DNA of 64,000 nucleotides from assembly GCF_016863195.1 (NCBI RefSeq), contig NZ_BOOK01000018.1:103681-167680 (forward strand). Direction: 5' to 3'. The translations under genes were made by a program, and so were the position numbers. This DNA comes from Paraplanobispora takensis. GTDB taxonomy: Bacteria; Actinomycetota; Actinomycetes; Streptosporangiales; Streptosporangiaceae. The notes below the pieces were generated by a model. The model was not told the origin of the DNA. It made no database searches and worked only from the letters and a program-made list of their open reading frames with translations. Below are positions 28,836 through 40,353 of this stretch, piece by piece. Position 1 is the first letter of the stretch. Each line of letters begins with the position of its first letter.

Positions 28836-30131
28836 GTGGATCGAGAGCGGGGCCGTACGGCCGGTGTCGTGGTGACGTCGCAGGGGGAGTGCCTGGGGAC
28901 CTACGGGCCCTTCCCGGTGGAGAGCCCCTGGTGGGCCGAGGTCGGGCCGGTGGCCGAGCGGCTGACCGCGGCGCTCGGCGTCCCCGTCATGGTGCTGCGC
29001 CTGGTGAGGGTCGAGGGCGGCGAGGGCGCCAGGGACGGGCACGTGACCTACCACGCCGAGGCCCTCGCCCGCCCGCGCGACGGCCTGCTCGGGGCGCCCC
29101 CGCCGGACGCGGCCGACCTGCTCCGCCCCGCCCCCCGGCGGTCCGGGTGGGCCACCGCCCCGGGCCTGCGCGAGGCCCTGTCGTGGGCGCGCGAGGCGCT
29201 GCGGGCGGCGGACCGGCCGGTGGACGGGGACGTCCGGCAGATCAAGAGCTGGAACCTCTCCGGGCTCTTCCGCGTCCCCACCGTCCGCGGGCCCGTCTGG
29301 CTGAAGGCGCTGCCGGAGTTCGCGACCTGGGAGGCCCGGGCGATCGACCTGGTCGCGCAGGTGGACCCGGAGCTGGTGCCCTCCGTCGTGGCCGCCGACG
29401 CCGACCGCCGCCTGATGCTCCTGGAGCACGTGCCCGGCGAGGACTGCTGGGAGGCCTCCGACGACGTCGTCCAGACCATGATCCGCCGCTGGTCGGCGGC
29501 CCAGCTGGAGATCGCCCGGCGCGGGCGGGCGGCTCCCGCCGGCCTGACCGACCGCACGCCGCGCACCCTGGCCGGATTGACCGACCGCACGCCGCGCACC
29601 CTGGCCGGGCTGGCGCACGGACTGCTCGACGGCGAGGCAGCCACCGGCCTGACCGCGGCCGAGCTGTCGGCCGCGCGCAGGCTGGCCGACGACCTGCCCG
29701 CCATGGCCGCCGCCCTGGAGGAGTGCGGTCTGCCGGACACCCTGGTGCACGCCGACTTCCACTGCGGCAACTGGCGGTCGGACGGGCGGCGCACGGTGGC
29801 CGTCGACTTCTCCGACAGCCACTTCGGGCACCCCGCCGTGGACGGCCTGCGGGCGGGCGACTTCCGCCCGGCCGAGCACCGCGACCGGGCGACCGCCGCG
29901 TGGATCGCGGCCTGGTCGGACCTGGTGCCCGGCTCCGACCCCGGCCGGGCGCTGGTCCTGGCCGAGCCGGTCAAGTGCGTCATGCACGCGGTGCGCTACC
30001 AGGAGTTCCTCGACGGCATCGAGACCAGCGAGCGGATCTATCACGAGGGCGACCCGGCGGGCGAGATCCGCGCGGCGCTGGCGGGCGCCGCGGCACTGCA
30101 GGACGCCGGGGTGCGGCTGGGCCGCGCCTGA
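28836..30131 (+). CDS. aminoglycoside-phosphotransferase-fold kinase-like protein
   Basis: 431 residues from a GTG. The C-terminal 300 residues carry the APH/choline-kinase fold: LMLLEHVPGEDC hinge, TLVHADFHCGNWRSDG (Brenner-type H-x-D-x-x-x-x-N) and TVAVDFSDSHFGHPAVDG (metal-binding D). The N-terminal about 125 residues are an extra domain (LGTYGPFPVESPWWAEVGPV). Immediately after the hinge there is a perfect-looking 11-residue duplication LTDRTPRTLAG. Family members phosphorylate antibiotics or small hydroxylated metabolites, but many are of unknown role and resistance should not be assumed. Divergent from the XRE regulator. Confidence 0.82.
   Translation: MDRERGRTAGVVVTSQGECLGTYGPFPVESPWWAEVGPVAERLTAALGVPVMVLRLVRVEGGEGARDGHVTYHAEALARPRDGLLGAPPPDAADLLRPAPRRSGWATAPGLREALSWAREALRAADRPVDGDVRQIKSWNLSGLFRVPTVRGPVWLKALPEFATWEARAIDLVAQVDPELVPSVVAADADRRLMLLEHVPGEDCWEASDDVVQTMIRRWSAAQLEIARRGRAAPAGLTDRTPRTLAGLTDRTPRTLAGLAHGLLDGEAATGLTAAELSAARRLADDLPAMAAALEECGLPDTLVHADFHCGNWRSDGRRTVAVDFSDSHFGHPAVDGLRAGDFRPAEHRDRATAAWIAAWSDLVPGSDPGRALVLAEPVKCVMHAVRYQEFLDGIETSERIYHEGDPAGEIRAALAGAAALQDAGVRLGRA
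29544..29609. repeat. 33-bp in-frame tandem duplication
   Basis: Units 29544-29576 and 29577-29609 are identical at 31 of 33 bases (only first and last base differ) and encode two consecutive copies of LTDRTPRTLAG in the phosphotransferase-fold protein. Confidence 0.9.
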
Positions 30132-30143
30132 CCCGGCGGGCCG

Positions 30144-32366
<2,223 letters not shown>

Positions 32367-32388
32367 GTTCTCTCCAACGCCCGTTTCC

Positions 32389-32402
32389 GGGAACACGTTC
32401 CC
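32389..32402. promoter_or_regulatory. GGGAAC-N2-GTTCCC dyad upstream of secA2
   Basis: Perfect 6-base arms with centre AC, 23 bases upstream of the secA2 GTG. The 2-base spacing differs from actinobacterial LexA boxes (GAAC-N4-GTTC). A second dyad, CGAAT-GCG-ATTCG, lies at 32457-32469 nearer the divergent flavoenzyme gene. Confidence 0.4.
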
Positions 32403-32518
32403 GCCAGCCGGCCCACCGTACCGGCCGGGAGGGGTCACGCCGTCACGGCGCGAAACCGAATGCGATTCGTAATGATGGGCCGTAGACACGCCGCGAACGG
32501 TCGGGACAGGCTGGAGCG

Positions 32519-33670
32519 GTGGCGTTCTCCGATTATCAGTACGAGATCTACCTCAACGGGCTGACCGGCCGGCACCCGCCGTACTCCGCCCACGTGGCGG
32601 AGCTGGAGCGGGCCGCCAGGGAGCGGCTCGACCCCGGCGCCTACTGGTACGTGGCCGGCTCGGCGGGGACGGGCGCGACCGACCGCGCCAACCGCGAGGC
32701 GTTCGACCGGTGGCGGATCGTGCCCAGGATGCTGCGCGACGTCTCGGTCCGCGACCTGGACACCGAGCTGTTCGGCCGGACCTACCCGGCGCCGCTGGCG
32801 CTGGCCCCGGTCGGCGTGCAGTCGATCGTCCACCCGCAGGGCGAGCTGGCGACCTCCCGGGCCGCCGCCGCGCTCGGCGTCCCCATGGTGCTCAGCACCG
32901 CCTCCTCCCACACCCTGGAGGAGGTCGCCGAGGCGGACGGGCCCCGGTGGTACCAGCTGTACTGGCCGCACGACGACGAGGTCACCCTCAGCCTGCTGGA
33001 GCGGGCCCGCAAGAGCGGCTACGACACCCTGGTCGTCACGCTCGACACCTGGACGCTGGCCTGGCGGCCCAACGACCTCGACCGCGCCTATCTGCCGTTC
33101 CTGCGCGGGACCGGCCTGGCGATCCCGCTGTCCGACCCGGTGTTCCGCTCGCGGCTGGCCCGCCCGGTGGAGGAGGACCCGGACGCGGCGATCATGCAGT
33201 GGGTGCCGATGTTCAACGGCCGCGCCCACACCTGGGACCAGCTGTCGCTGCTGCGCGACAACTGGGAGGGGCCGATCGTCCTGAAGGGCGTCCAGCACGC
33301 GGACGACGCCCGCCGCGCCGCCGACGCGGGCATGGACGGCGTCGTCGTCTCCAACCACGGCGGACGCCAGGTCGACGGCGCGCTCGCCTCCCTGGACGCG
33401 CTCGCGCCGGTCGCGGAGGCCGTCGGCGACCGGCTGACCGTGCTGTTCGACTCGGGGGTGCGCAGCGGGGCCGACGTCTTCAAGGCCCTCGCCCTCGGCG
33501 CCCGCGCGGTGCTCCTGGGCCGGCCGTACATGTGGGGCCTGGCCAACGGGGGAGAGGACGGCGTGCGCCACGTGGTCCGCAGCATCCTCGCCGAGCTCGA
33601 TCTCACCCTGGGGCTTGCGGGGTTCCGCACGCCCGCCGACCTCGACCCTTCCGTACTGGAGCGCGCATGA
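32519..33670 (+). CDS. FMN-dependent alpha-hydroxy-acid oxidase, lactate 2-monooxygenase type
   Basis: 383 residues from a GTG with GGAG in front. The FMN TIM barrel is clear: [60 protein letters not shown], the substrate segment [20 protein letters not shown], the catalytic His in [19 protein letters not shown], and [20 protein letters not shown] for phosphate binding. The N terminus and the loop between [19 protein letters not shown] and [14 protein letters not shown] resemble lactate 2-monooxygenase (lactate + O2 to acetate + CO2) more than glycolate oxidase. It is coupled by ATGA to a class II aldolase. Confidence 0.88.
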   Translation: MAFSDYQYEIYLNGLTGRHPPYSAHVAELERAARERLDPGAYWYVAGSAGTGATDRANREAFDRWRIVPRMLRDVSVRDLDTELFGRTYPAPLALAPVGVQSIVHPQGELATSRAAAALGVPMVLSTASSHTLEEVAEADGPRWYQLYWPHDDEVTLSLLERARKSGYDTLVVTLDTWTLAWRPNDLDRAYLPFLRGTGLAIPLSDPVFRSRLARPVEEDPDAAIMQWVPMFNGRAHTWDQLSLLRDNWEGPIVLKGVQHADDARRAADAGMDGVVVSNHGGRQVDGALASLDALAPVAEAVGDRLTVLFDSGVRSGADVFKALALGARAVLLGRPYMWGLANGGEDGVRHVVRSILAELDLTLGLAGFRTPADLDPSVLERA

Positions 33671-34458
33671 GCCTGTCCGATCTGCAGCCCGTCCCCGCCG
33701 AGCAGCTGAGCTTCCGGCTGCCGCAGAAGTTCGCGACCGTGCAGGAGGAGCGGCGGCACCGCCAGGAACGCCTGACCGCCGCGCTGCGCCTGTTCGGCAG
33801 GTTCGGCTTCGAGGAGGGCGTGGCGGGCCACATCACCGCCCGCGACCCCGAGCACACCGACCACTTCTGGGTGAACCCGTTCGGGATGTCCTTCAAGCAG
33901 ATCAAGGTCAGCGACCTGATCCTGGTCAACCACGAGGGGCAGGTCGTCGAGGGCCGCCACCACGTCAACAAGGCCGCCTTCGCCATCCACGCCATGGTCC
34001 ACCAGGCCCGCCCCGACGCGGTCGCCGCCGCCCACTCGCACTCGGTGCACGGCAAGGCGCTGTCGTCCCTGGGCACCCTGCTGGAGCCCCTCACCCAGGA
34101 CGCGTGCGCGTTCTACGAGGACCACGGCCTGTTCGACGACTACACCGGCGTCGTCGTGGAGACCGAGGAGGGCCGCCGCATCGCCCGGGCCCTGGGCTCG
34201 CACAAGGCCGTCATCCTGCGCAACCACGGCCTGCTGACCGTGGGCGACAGCGTCGACGCCGCCGCATGGTGGTTCATCACCATGGAGCGCAGCTGCCAGG
34301 CCCAGCTCCTGGCCAAGGCCGCCGGTCCCACGGTCCCGATCGACCACGAGAACGCCAAGCTCACCCACGGCCAGATCGGCAACGACCTGGTCGGCTGGAT
34401 CAACTTCCAGCCCCTCCACGACCAGATCGTCGTCTCCGACCCCGACCTGTTCGACTGA
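33667..34458 (+). CDS. class II aldolase/adducin-family protein
   Basis: 263 residues. The zinc-dependent class II aldolase core is evident: GHITARDPEHTDHFWVNPFG, HHVNKAAFAIHAMVHQARPD, the metal histidines in AAAHSHSVHGKAL, and VILRNHGLLTVGDSVDAAAW. The ATG at 33667 overlaps the flavoenzyme TGA (ATGA), so the two are made together and may act on related hydroxy- or keto-acids. The substrate is not predictable: family members include fuculose-phosphate aldolases and decarboxylases. Confidence 0.9.
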   Translation: MSLSDLQPVPAEQLSFRLPQKFATVQEERRHRQERLTAALRLFGRFGFEEGVAGHITARDPEHTDHFWVNPFGMSFKQIKVSDLILVNHEGQVVEGRHHVNKAAFAIHAMVHQARPDAVAAAHSHSVHGKALSSLGTLLEPLTQDACAFYEDHGLFDDYTGVVVETEEGRRIARALGSHKAVILRNHGLLTVGDSVDAAAWWFITMERSCQAQLLAKAAGPTVPIDHENAKLTHGQIGNDLVGWINFQPLHDQIVVSDPDLFD

Positions 34459-34563
34459 CCCCGTCCCCCCGCGCCGGACACCGGGAAGATCGTTCGGGTA
34501 TCTTTCCTCAGGCATCGAGTCCTCCACCCTCCGCCGGGCGTGATGCCGGAAAACGGGAGTCCC

Positions 34564-36165
34564 ATGTCGGCCGAAGAGACGATCACCACCCCTCCGGGAC
34601 AGGCCCGGGCGGGCCGCTGGAGCGCGCAGGCGTGGTTCGCCCTGGTGCTCGCGGTGATGTCGCTGCTGGTGGTCGCGGCGGCGCTGGTCGGCGCCCTGGT
34701 GCTGCAGAACACCGCCCAGGTGTCCGACCGCCTGGTCGACCGCATCTCTCCGGCCCGCATCGAGGCGGTGAACCTCCAGGCCGCCCTGCTGAACCAGGAG
34801 ACCGGCGTACGGGGGTTCGTCCTCACCGGCAAGGAACAGTTCCTGGAGCCGTACGTCCTCGGCCGGGACGCCGAGCGCCGGACGGTGGCCCGCCTGCACG
34901 AGTTCGACTCGGACGGCCAGCCGCTGCGCGAGCTGGCCGAGGTGGAGCGCCTGGCCGGGGAGTGGCGGTCCCGGTACGCCGATCCGATGATCGCGCGCAC
35001 CCGGACCGAGGGGGCCGAGTCGGTGACCCAGGGGCAGACCGAGGAGGGCAGGCGGACCTTCGAGGCCCTGCGGAACGCGCTGGAGGCGCACAACGCCGCG
35101 TGGGGCCGGGCCCGGGAGGCCGCGCGCGCCGACCTGTCCTCCGCGAGGGCGGGGCGCGACCTCGCCTTCCTCGTCATCCTCGGGACCCTGCTGGTGGCCA
35201 TCCTCGCGATCGCGCTGCTGCTGAGGCTGGTGGTCTTCCGCCCGCTGGACCGCCTGTCCGCCGCCGCCCGGCGCGTGACGAACGGGGACTTCGCCCACCA
35301 CGTCGACACCGGGGGCCCGGCCGACGTGGCCGAGCTGGCCCGCGACATCGAGGCGATGCGCGGGCGGATCGTCGCCGAGCTCGAGGAGACCCGGCGCTCG
35401 CGGCAGCTGCTGGACGAGCAGGCCACCGAGCTGCGGCGCTCGAACGCCGAGCTGGAGCAGTTCGCCTACGTGGCCAGCCACGACCTTCAGGAGCCGCTGC
35501 GCAAGGTGGCCAGCTTCACCCAGATGCTGGAGCAGCGCTACGGGGACAAGCTCGACGACCGGGCCAAGCAGTACATCGGCTTCGCGGTGGACGGCGCCAA
35601 GCGCATGCAGGAGCTCATCAACGAGCTGCTCACCTTCTCCCGGGTGGGGCGGATCACCCGGGATCCGGTGGAGTTCGACCTCGGTGACGCGGCCAGGGCG
35701 GCCCTGCGCAACCTCTCGTCCGCGGTGGAGGAGTCCGGCGCCGAGATCGAGATCGGCGACCTGCCGCAGGTGAGCGGCGACCGGTCCCAGTTCGTGATGC
35801 TCTGGCAGAACCTGATCGGCAACGCCATCAAGTTCCGCCACCCCGACCGCGCCCCCGCGGTCCGGCTGGAGGCCGGGCGCGAGGGCACGGACTGGCGGAT
35901 CACCGTGACCGACAACGGCATCGGCATCGACGCCCGGTTCGCCGAGAAGATCTTCGTCATCTTCCAGCGGCTGCACACCCGGGACGCCTACGCGGGGACG
36001 GGCATCGGCCTGGCGATCTGCCGGAAGATCGTCGAGCACCACCACGGGAAGATCTGGCTCGACACCGACCACACGGGCGGCGCGCGTTTCATCATCACGC
36101 TGCCCGCCGGGCAGGACGCCCCGGAGGAGGCCGAGACCCCCGCCGCCGCGGCGTCCCCGGCCTGA
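34564..36165 (+). CDS. membrane sensor histidine kinase with CHASE3 and HAMP domains
   Basis: 533 residues. TM1 is at about 20-45 (FALVLAVMSLLVVAAALVGA). A CHASE3-type extracytoplasmic domain covers about 50-195, with the signature LNQETGVRGFVLTGKEQFLE. TM2 is at about 200-222 and HAMP at about 223-280. HisKA has SHDLQEPLRKVASFTQMLEQ. HATPase_c has N-box LIGNAIKFRHPD and then TDNGIGIDARF, FVIFQRLHTRDAYAGTGIGL. This kinase core is the phytochrome/Cph1-like type. ACGGGAG precedes ATG 34564. No response regulator is adjacent, so it is an orphan kinase. Confidence 0.92.
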   Translation: MSAEETITTPPGQARAGRWSAQAWFALVLAVMSLLVVAAALVGALVLQNTAQVSDRLVDRISPARIEAVNLQAALLNQETGVRGFVLTGKEQFLEPYVLGRDAERRTVARLHEFDSDGQPLRELAEVERLAGEWRSRYADPMIARTRTEGAESVTQGQTEEGRRTFEALRNALEAHNAAWGRAREAARADLSSARAGRDLAFLVILGTLLVAILAIALLLRLVVFRPLDRLSAAARRVTNGDFAHHVDTGGPADVAELARDIEAMRGRIVAELEETRRSRQLLDEQATELRRSNAELEQFAYVASHDLQEPLRKVASFTQMLEQRYGDKLDDRAKQYIGFAVDGAKRMQELINELLTFSRVGRITRDPVEFDLGDAARAALRNLSSAVEESGAEIEIGDLPQVSGDRSQFVMLWQNLIGNAIKFRHPDRAPAVRLEAGREGTDWRITVTDNGIGIDARFAEKIFVIFQRLHTRDAYAGTGIGLAICRKIVEHHHGKIWLDTDHTGGARFIITLPAGQDAPEEAETPAAAASPA

Positions 36166-36281
36166 CGGGCCCGCTCTGGGGGAGTGGGCCGGGTGTCGCC
36201 CTGGAGGGCGGGCGACACCCGGCCGACACCCGACGCGCCGCCGTATCCGCCTCAGGCTCAGGACGCACTCGTCCTACGGCT

Positions 36282-36560
36282 TCAGGGCCGGTCACCGAGG
36301 CGGTCGACCCAGCCCGCCTCCTGCAGGGTGTGCCGCCACACCGGAGAGGACGTGCCCGCCTCGACCACCTCGTACTGCAACAGCTCGGCGGAGTCCGGAT
36401 CGATGATTATGCGGAACTCGATCGGCTCACCGTGGTCACCGGAGCCGGTCCTCGTCAGGCGACCCCCGCGCGCCCCATCGAGTCGGTGACCCGCCCCGGC
36501 GAGGTCATGCTCAGACGGTCGGCCGTCACCCGGAACAGGGCGGCCCTGGTCCCCGGCGGC
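36282..36560 (-). pseudogene. C-terminal remnant of a CU044_5270-family protein, frameshifted
   Basis: On the minus strand AALFRVTADRLSMTSPGRVT, DSMGRAGVA then, after a one-base shift, LTRTGSGDHGEPIEFRIIID and PDSAELLQYEVVEAGTSSPV up to a TGA at 36284-36282. This is the usual ending of CU044_5270-type proteins encoded directly after ECF sigma genes in actinomycetes. A missing C in the GTCGCC/CTGACG stretch near 36465 explains the shift. The N-terminal about 250 residues are absent. Confidence 0.65.
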
Positions 36561-36689
36561 CCCGCTCGGGGATGCGGCGGACGCGCGCGCCGGGGCGGGC
36601 GGGGTTTCGAACGCACGCGCCAGGTCGGCCGAACGGCGCCGCCGGTCCGGACTCCGTACGCGGTGCCACCGGCCGGGGCGCTGGGGGCG

Positions 36690-37098
36690 CCGCCGACCGC
36701 GCCTCCGCGCGCAGGGCCCGGGCCAGCCGTTTCCGGGCGCGGTGCAGCCGGACGTCGTAGGTGCGCGTGGAGCAGCCCATGACGGCGGCGGCCTGCTCGG
36801 GCGGGAGCCCGTGCCAGGTGGCCAGCGCCATCGCCTCCACGTCCTGCTCGGACAGCGAGGCCAGCGAGGCCAGCGAGGCCAGCGAGGCCAGTGCGGCCAG
36901 TGCGGCGTCCCGGTCCACGACGTGCTCGGCCACGTCCCAGGCGACCTGGTCCCGCGGGGTGCTGAGCGCCGTGATCCTGTCGATCAGCGCCTGCCGCCGG
37001 AACCGCGAGTCCCGCTGCTTGGCCAGCAGGCTGCGGGCGACGCCGAGCAGCCACGGCAGGACGCGCTCGGGCAGCTCGGCGATCCGCCGCCGTACCGG
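36690..37098 (-). pseudogene. truncated ECF sigma-70 factor (region 2 lost)
   Basis: The frame encodes the end of sigma region 2 (AELPERVLPWLLGVARSLLA), the linker and region 4: SEQDVEAMALATWHGLPPEQ, AAAVMGCSTRTYDVRLHRAR and KRLARALRA. The promoter -10 recognising part of region 2 and a start codon are missing, because the sequence beyond runs into the start of the VOC gene. A 9-bp tandem repeat (36855-36905) inserts LASLASLASLAS before region 4. Together with the CU044_5270 fragment this is a collapsed sigma/partner pair. Confidence 0.7.
36855..36905. repeat. 9-bp tandem repeat in the sigma remnant
   Basis: Four copies of GCGAGGCCA (36855-36890) followed by degenerate GTGCGGCCA units. It encodes repeated Leu-Ala-Ser on the minus strand. 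Confidence 0.85.
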
Positions 37099-37155
37099 AG
37101 AAGACGTGAAATGAACCTGACACTCGTTGACAGGTATGGGCGCGACGATGAGGTC

Positions 37156-37521
37156 ATGACGACGACAGCGAAGTTCCTCGCCCTGACCATCGACTGCGCC
37201 GAGCCCAAGCGGCTGGCGGAGTTCTACGCCGCCGTGTTCGGCTATGAGGTCCAGTACAGCGAGGAGGAGTACGCAGGCATCGGCGACGGCGCCATGAACC
37301 TCTACTTCCAGAAGAACACCGAGCGTACGCCGGCCGCCTGGCCGGGCCCGGACAAGCAGTTCCACATGGACGTGCGCGTCCCGGACGTGGAGCAGGCAGT
37401 CGAGGACTATCTGAAGCTGGGCGCGAGCAAGCCCGACTTCCAGCCCGGCGGCGAGAACTGGACCGTGCTCGCCGATCCCGAGGGGCACCTGTTCTGCGTC
37501 TGCCCCACCCGCGACGAGTGA
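37156..37521 (+). CDS. VOC-family protein
   Basis: 121 residues with the vicinal oxygen chelate fold: LALTIDCAEPKRLAEFYAAV, FGYEVQYSEEEYAGIG in the first module and FHMDVRVPDVEQAVEDYLKL, GASKPDFQPGGENWTVLADP, EGHLFCVCP in the second. The last segment is the common VOC ending. The ATG at 37156 begins exactly at the fold; the upstream open frame is antisense to the sigma remnant. Its promoter therefore lies in former sigma-gene sequence (CTGACA and TTGACA elements at about 37118-37134). Reaction unknown. Confidence 0.88.
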   Translation: MTTTAKFLALTIDCAEPKRLAEFYAAVFGYEVQYSEEEYAGIGDGAMNLYFQKNTERTPAAWPGPDKQFHMDVRVPDVEQAVEDYLKLGASKPDFQPGGENWTVLADPEGHLFCVCPTRDE

Positions 37522-37567
37522 GCCGGCCCGCCCCCGGCGACCGCCCGGCCGCCCGGGGCGGCCAGGC

Positions 37568-38785
37568 TCACTCGGCCGCGGACCGGCCCGCGCGCCGTAC
37601 GGCGAGCATCCCCGCCCGCCGGGTGTCGTCGAGAGCGAGGTCGATCGCGGTCCACGCCAGCGCCGTGGCCGCGTCGACCACGGCCTTGTCGGCCGTCGGG
37701 GTGGCCGCCGCCGTGGCGAACTCGGGGGTGTGCGGCATGCTGAACCCGGCCGGGTCGATCCCGATCACGGGGTGGATGCCCGGCAGGGCGTGGGAGACGT
37801 TGCCCATGTCCGTCGAGCCGCCCCGGAACTCCCCGGGGACCGGCATGGCCTCGCGGCCCAGGGCGGTCAGGTTCGCGCCGAAGGCGTCGGCCAGCCACGG
37901 TTCGTTGCGCATCTCTGCGTAGTCGGGGCTGGTACGGCGGATCTCCATGGTGGCGCCGCTGGCCAGCGCGCCCGCCGCGAAGCAGTCGCGCACCCGCTCC
38001 TCCAGCCGGTGCATGTCGGCCAGGGTGTCGGCCCGCAGATAGTAGGCCAGCTTCGTGCGCGCGGGCACGATGTTCGGCCGTATCCCGCCCTCCTGGACGA
38101 TTCCGTGGAGCTGGCCGCCGGGGATCATGTGCTGGCGCAGCAGCCCGAGGGCCACCTGGGCGACGGTCACCGCGTCGAGCGCGTTGATCCCGGTGTGCGG
38201 GGCGACCGAGGCGTGCGCCTCCCGGCCGGTGTAGACGATCTCGATCTGGCCGCTGGCCTTGGTGGACAGGCCGCCGGGCGCGGTCAGGTCGATCGGTGCG
38301 GGGTGGGCCATCATCGCCACCGTCACATCGTCGAACGCACCCCGGTCCAGCATGATCTGCTTGCCGCCGCCGTCCTCCTCGGCCGGGGTCCCGAGCAGTT
38401 TCACGGTGAGGCCCAGCTCGTCGGCGACGGAGGCGAGGGCGAGCGCCGCGCCCACGCTGGAGGCGGCGATCACGTTGTGCCCGCACGCGTGGCCGATCTC
38501 GGGCAGCGCGTCGTACTCGGCGCACAGGGCCACGACGAGGTCGCCGTCGCCGTACGTCGCGCTCAGCGCGGTCGGCAGGTCGCACGCGCCGCGCTCGACG
38601 GCGAAACCGGACCTCTCCAGGAAGACGGCGACCTTCTCCGCCGAGCGGTGTTCGCGGAAGGCGAGCTCGGGCTCGGCGTGGATGCTCCGGCTCAACGCCA
38701 CCAGCTCGTCGGCGGCGGCGGAGATCCGGGACTGGGCGGCCTTCTTCTCGGCGGGCAGGGCCTTGTCGGAGGACGGGGCGGGCAT
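37568..38785 (-). CDS. M20-family amidohydrolase/metallopeptidase (AbgB-like)
   Basis: 405 residues. M20 di-zinc features are present: HAEPELAFREHRSAEKVAVF, VVALCAEYDALPEIGHACGH (metal His and Asp), LGTPAEEDGGGKQIMLDRGA with the Glu-Glu pair, the lid-domain segment IVYTGREAHASVAPHTGINA, and RGGSTDMGNVSHALPGIHP. This layout is shared by aminoacylases and the p-aminobenzoyl-glutamate hydrolase subunit B. AAGGAG precedes the ATG, which follows the MFS stop by one base, so transporter and hydrolase are one transcription unit. A plausible role is uptake and cleavage of an N-acyl amino acid or related amide. Confidence 0.9.
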   Translation of the reverse strand: MPAPSSDKALPAEKKAAQSRISAAADELVALSRSIHAEPELAFREHRSAEKVAVFLERSGFAVERGACDLPTALSATYGDGDLVVALCAEYDALPEIGHACGHNVIAASSVGAALALASVADELGLTVKLLGTPAEEDGGGKQIMLDRGAFDDVTVAMMAHPAPIDLTAPGGLSTKASGQIEIVYTGREAHASVAPHTGINALDAVTVAQVALGLLRQHMIPGGQLHGIVQEGGIRPNIVPARTKLAYYLRADTLADMHRLEERVRDCFAAGALASGATMEIRRTSPDYAEMRNEPWLADAFGANLTALGREAMPVPGEFRGGSTDMGNVSHALPGIHPVIGIDPAGFSMPHTPEFATAAATPTADKAVVDAATALAWTAIDLALDDTRRAGMLAVRRAGRSAAE

Positions 38786-38786
38786 C

Positions 38787-40190
38787 TCAGGACTCCTTGA
38801 CGGGAAGAGCGGGGACGGGGGCGGAGGCACGGCGGGAGACCGCCAGCAGGAACAGGACCGCCAGGACGGAGGCGCCGGCGCAGATCAGCCAGACGGTCAC
38901 GTAACCGCTCTCGGCCGGGCTGGTGCCGCCCTCGATGACCATCGTGGACAGCACCCCGGCGAAGACCGCGCCCGAGACGCTGCCGCCGAGGGTCTTGAAC
39001 GTGTTGTACATGCCGGTGGAGATCGCGATGTCGGTGATCGGGGCGCGCTCGGCGATCAGCGCCGGGATGGAGGCCAGCGCGACGCCGGTGCCCAGGGAGA
39101 CGAGCGCGGTGGTGGCCAGGAACTGCGCGGGGTTCGCGTGCAGGACCGCCACGAGCAGGTATCCCGCCGCGGTCAGGCCCAGCCCGAGCAGGAGCGTGGC
39201 GTCGTGCCCGATCCCGGTCCCGATCCTGGCCATCGCCGACGCGCCGGCCATCGCGAACAGGCCGCTGGGGATCATCATCAGGGCCAGGGAGAGCGCGGAG
39301 AAGGCGAAGCCGTAGCCGACCTTCTCCGGGACGCTCGCCATGAACGTGGCGGAGGCGGTCTGCGCGCCGAACATGGCGAAGCCGAGCATGAAGCTGGCCA
39401 CGTAGAGACCGGTGAGACGCGGGCGCAGGAGGTTGCGCACGTCCACCATCGGGTGCTCGGCGCGCAGCTCGATCCAGGCCCACAGGGCCAGCACCGCGGC
39501 GGCCGCCCCGAGCAGTACGGCCGAGCCGTCGCCGATCCCGAGCAGCAGCGTGACCAGGCCGACGCTGAGCGCCGCGGCGCCGGCCCAGTCGATCGAGGCG
39601 ACCGCCCGCTCGACGCTCTCCGGCACCCAGAACGCCACGACCACCACGCAGAGCGCGGTCATCACGACCGGGACGGTCAGAGTGAGGTGGACGTCCTTCA
39701 GCACGGTGTGCACCACTCCGCCGACGATCAGGCCGAGCGAGGTGCCGAGGGTGAGCGAGCCGACCAGCATGCCGATCGCCGAGCGCGCCCGCTCGGGCTC
39801 CAGGCGGCTGCGCACGATGCCGAACTCCAGCGGGAGCAGCGCCGACATCGGGCCCATCAGCGCCCGGCCGACGAGCAGCAGTTCGAAGCTGGACGCCCAG
39901 GCGACCAGGGCGCTGCCGGCCAGCAGGAAGAGCAGGGAGATCCGCAGCAGCCTGCGGTGGCCGTACATGTCGCCGAGACGGGCGAAGATCGGCACGCAGA
40001 TCGCGGCGGAGAGCAGCTGGACGGCGCTGACCCAGTGCAGGCTCGCGTTGGAGACGCCGTGGGCGGCGCCGATGGCGGGGGTGATCGGGAGCATCATGCC
40101 CTGGATCAGACCGCTGGTGATCTCGACGAAGACGAGGAGCCCGACGACGGCGGACACCTTCACGGGGGGCGGGTTGGAGGTCTGGGTCAT
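38787..40190 (-). CDS. MFS transporter, drug:H+ antiporter (DHA2-like) type
   Basis: 467 residues with 12-14 predicted helices. The first helix is VSAVVGLLVFVEITSGLIQG. The loop 2-3 signature is FARLGDMYGHRRLLRISLLF, and motif C-like SLTLGTSLGLIVGGVVHTVL follows. The C-terminal half has GFAFSALSLALMMIPSGLFA and TGMYNTFKTLGGSVSGAVFA, which are typical of the DHA2 multidrug/EmrB-like branch. The ATG at 40190 (MTQTSN) is the sensible start. It is co-transcribed with the M20 hydrolase and preceded by a TetR gene on the same strand, the classical repressor/transporter arrangement. Confidence 0.9.
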   Translation of the reverse strand: MTQTSNPPPVKVSAVVGLLVFVEITSGLIQGMMLPITPAIGAAHGVSNASLHWVSAVQLLSAAICVPIFARLGDMYGHRRLLRISLLFLLAGSALVAWASSFELLLVGRALMGPMSALLPLEFGIVRSRLEPERARSAIGMLVGSLTLGTSLGLIVGGVVHTVLKDVHLTLTVPVVMTALCVVVVAFWVPESVERAVASIDWAGAAALSVGLVTLLLGIGDGSAVLLGAAAAVLALWAWIELRAEHPMVDVRNLLRPRLTGLYVASFMLGFAMFGAQTASATFMASVPEKVGYGFAFSALSLALMMIPSGLFAMAGASAMARIGTGIGHDATLLLGLGLTAAGYLLVAVLHANPAQFLATTALVSLGTGVALASIPALIAERAPITDIAISTGMYNTFKTLGGSVSGAVFAGVLSTMVIEGGTSPAESGYVTVWLICAGASVLAVLFLLAVSRRASAPVPALPVKES

Positions 40191-40310
40191 GTGCGCGCTC
40201 CGGATCCGGGCAGGCGCCATCGGCCCTCCGGCTCGCGGAGGGCTGTCGCGCAGGGGACGGGGACGGGGACGGGGGTCGGGGGATCGGGCGATCGGGGAGG
40301 GGCGGCGGTT

Positions 40311-40350
40311 GGGATGCTGCGGGGTGCTGCGGGGTGCTGCGGGGTGCTGA
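40311..40350. repeat. 10-bp tandem repeat between TetR and MFS genes
   Basis: Four units of GGGGTGCTGC (first and last with one change each) at 40311-40350, immediately after the TetR stop side. A shorter GGGACGGGGACGGGG run lies at about 40256-40275. It could affect the TetR-to-MFS transcript; no known function. Confidence 0.75.
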
Positions 40351-40353
40351 GGG

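Noticed and set aside
28836..30131. reading the phosphotransferase-fold gene as antibiotic self-resistance for the NRPS product
   Set aside because: The fold is shared by many non-resistance kinases, the gene is divergent from the cluster's regulator, and nothing in the sequence ties it to the product.
32389..32402. SOS (LexA) box upstream of secA2
   Set aside because: The dyad has a 2-base centre, whereas actinobacterial LexA boxes have GAAC-N4-GTTC.
33088..36072. 994-codon minus-strand open frame
   Set aside because: It crosses three well-supported plus-strand genes and their junctions; residue composition is that of an antisense shadow.
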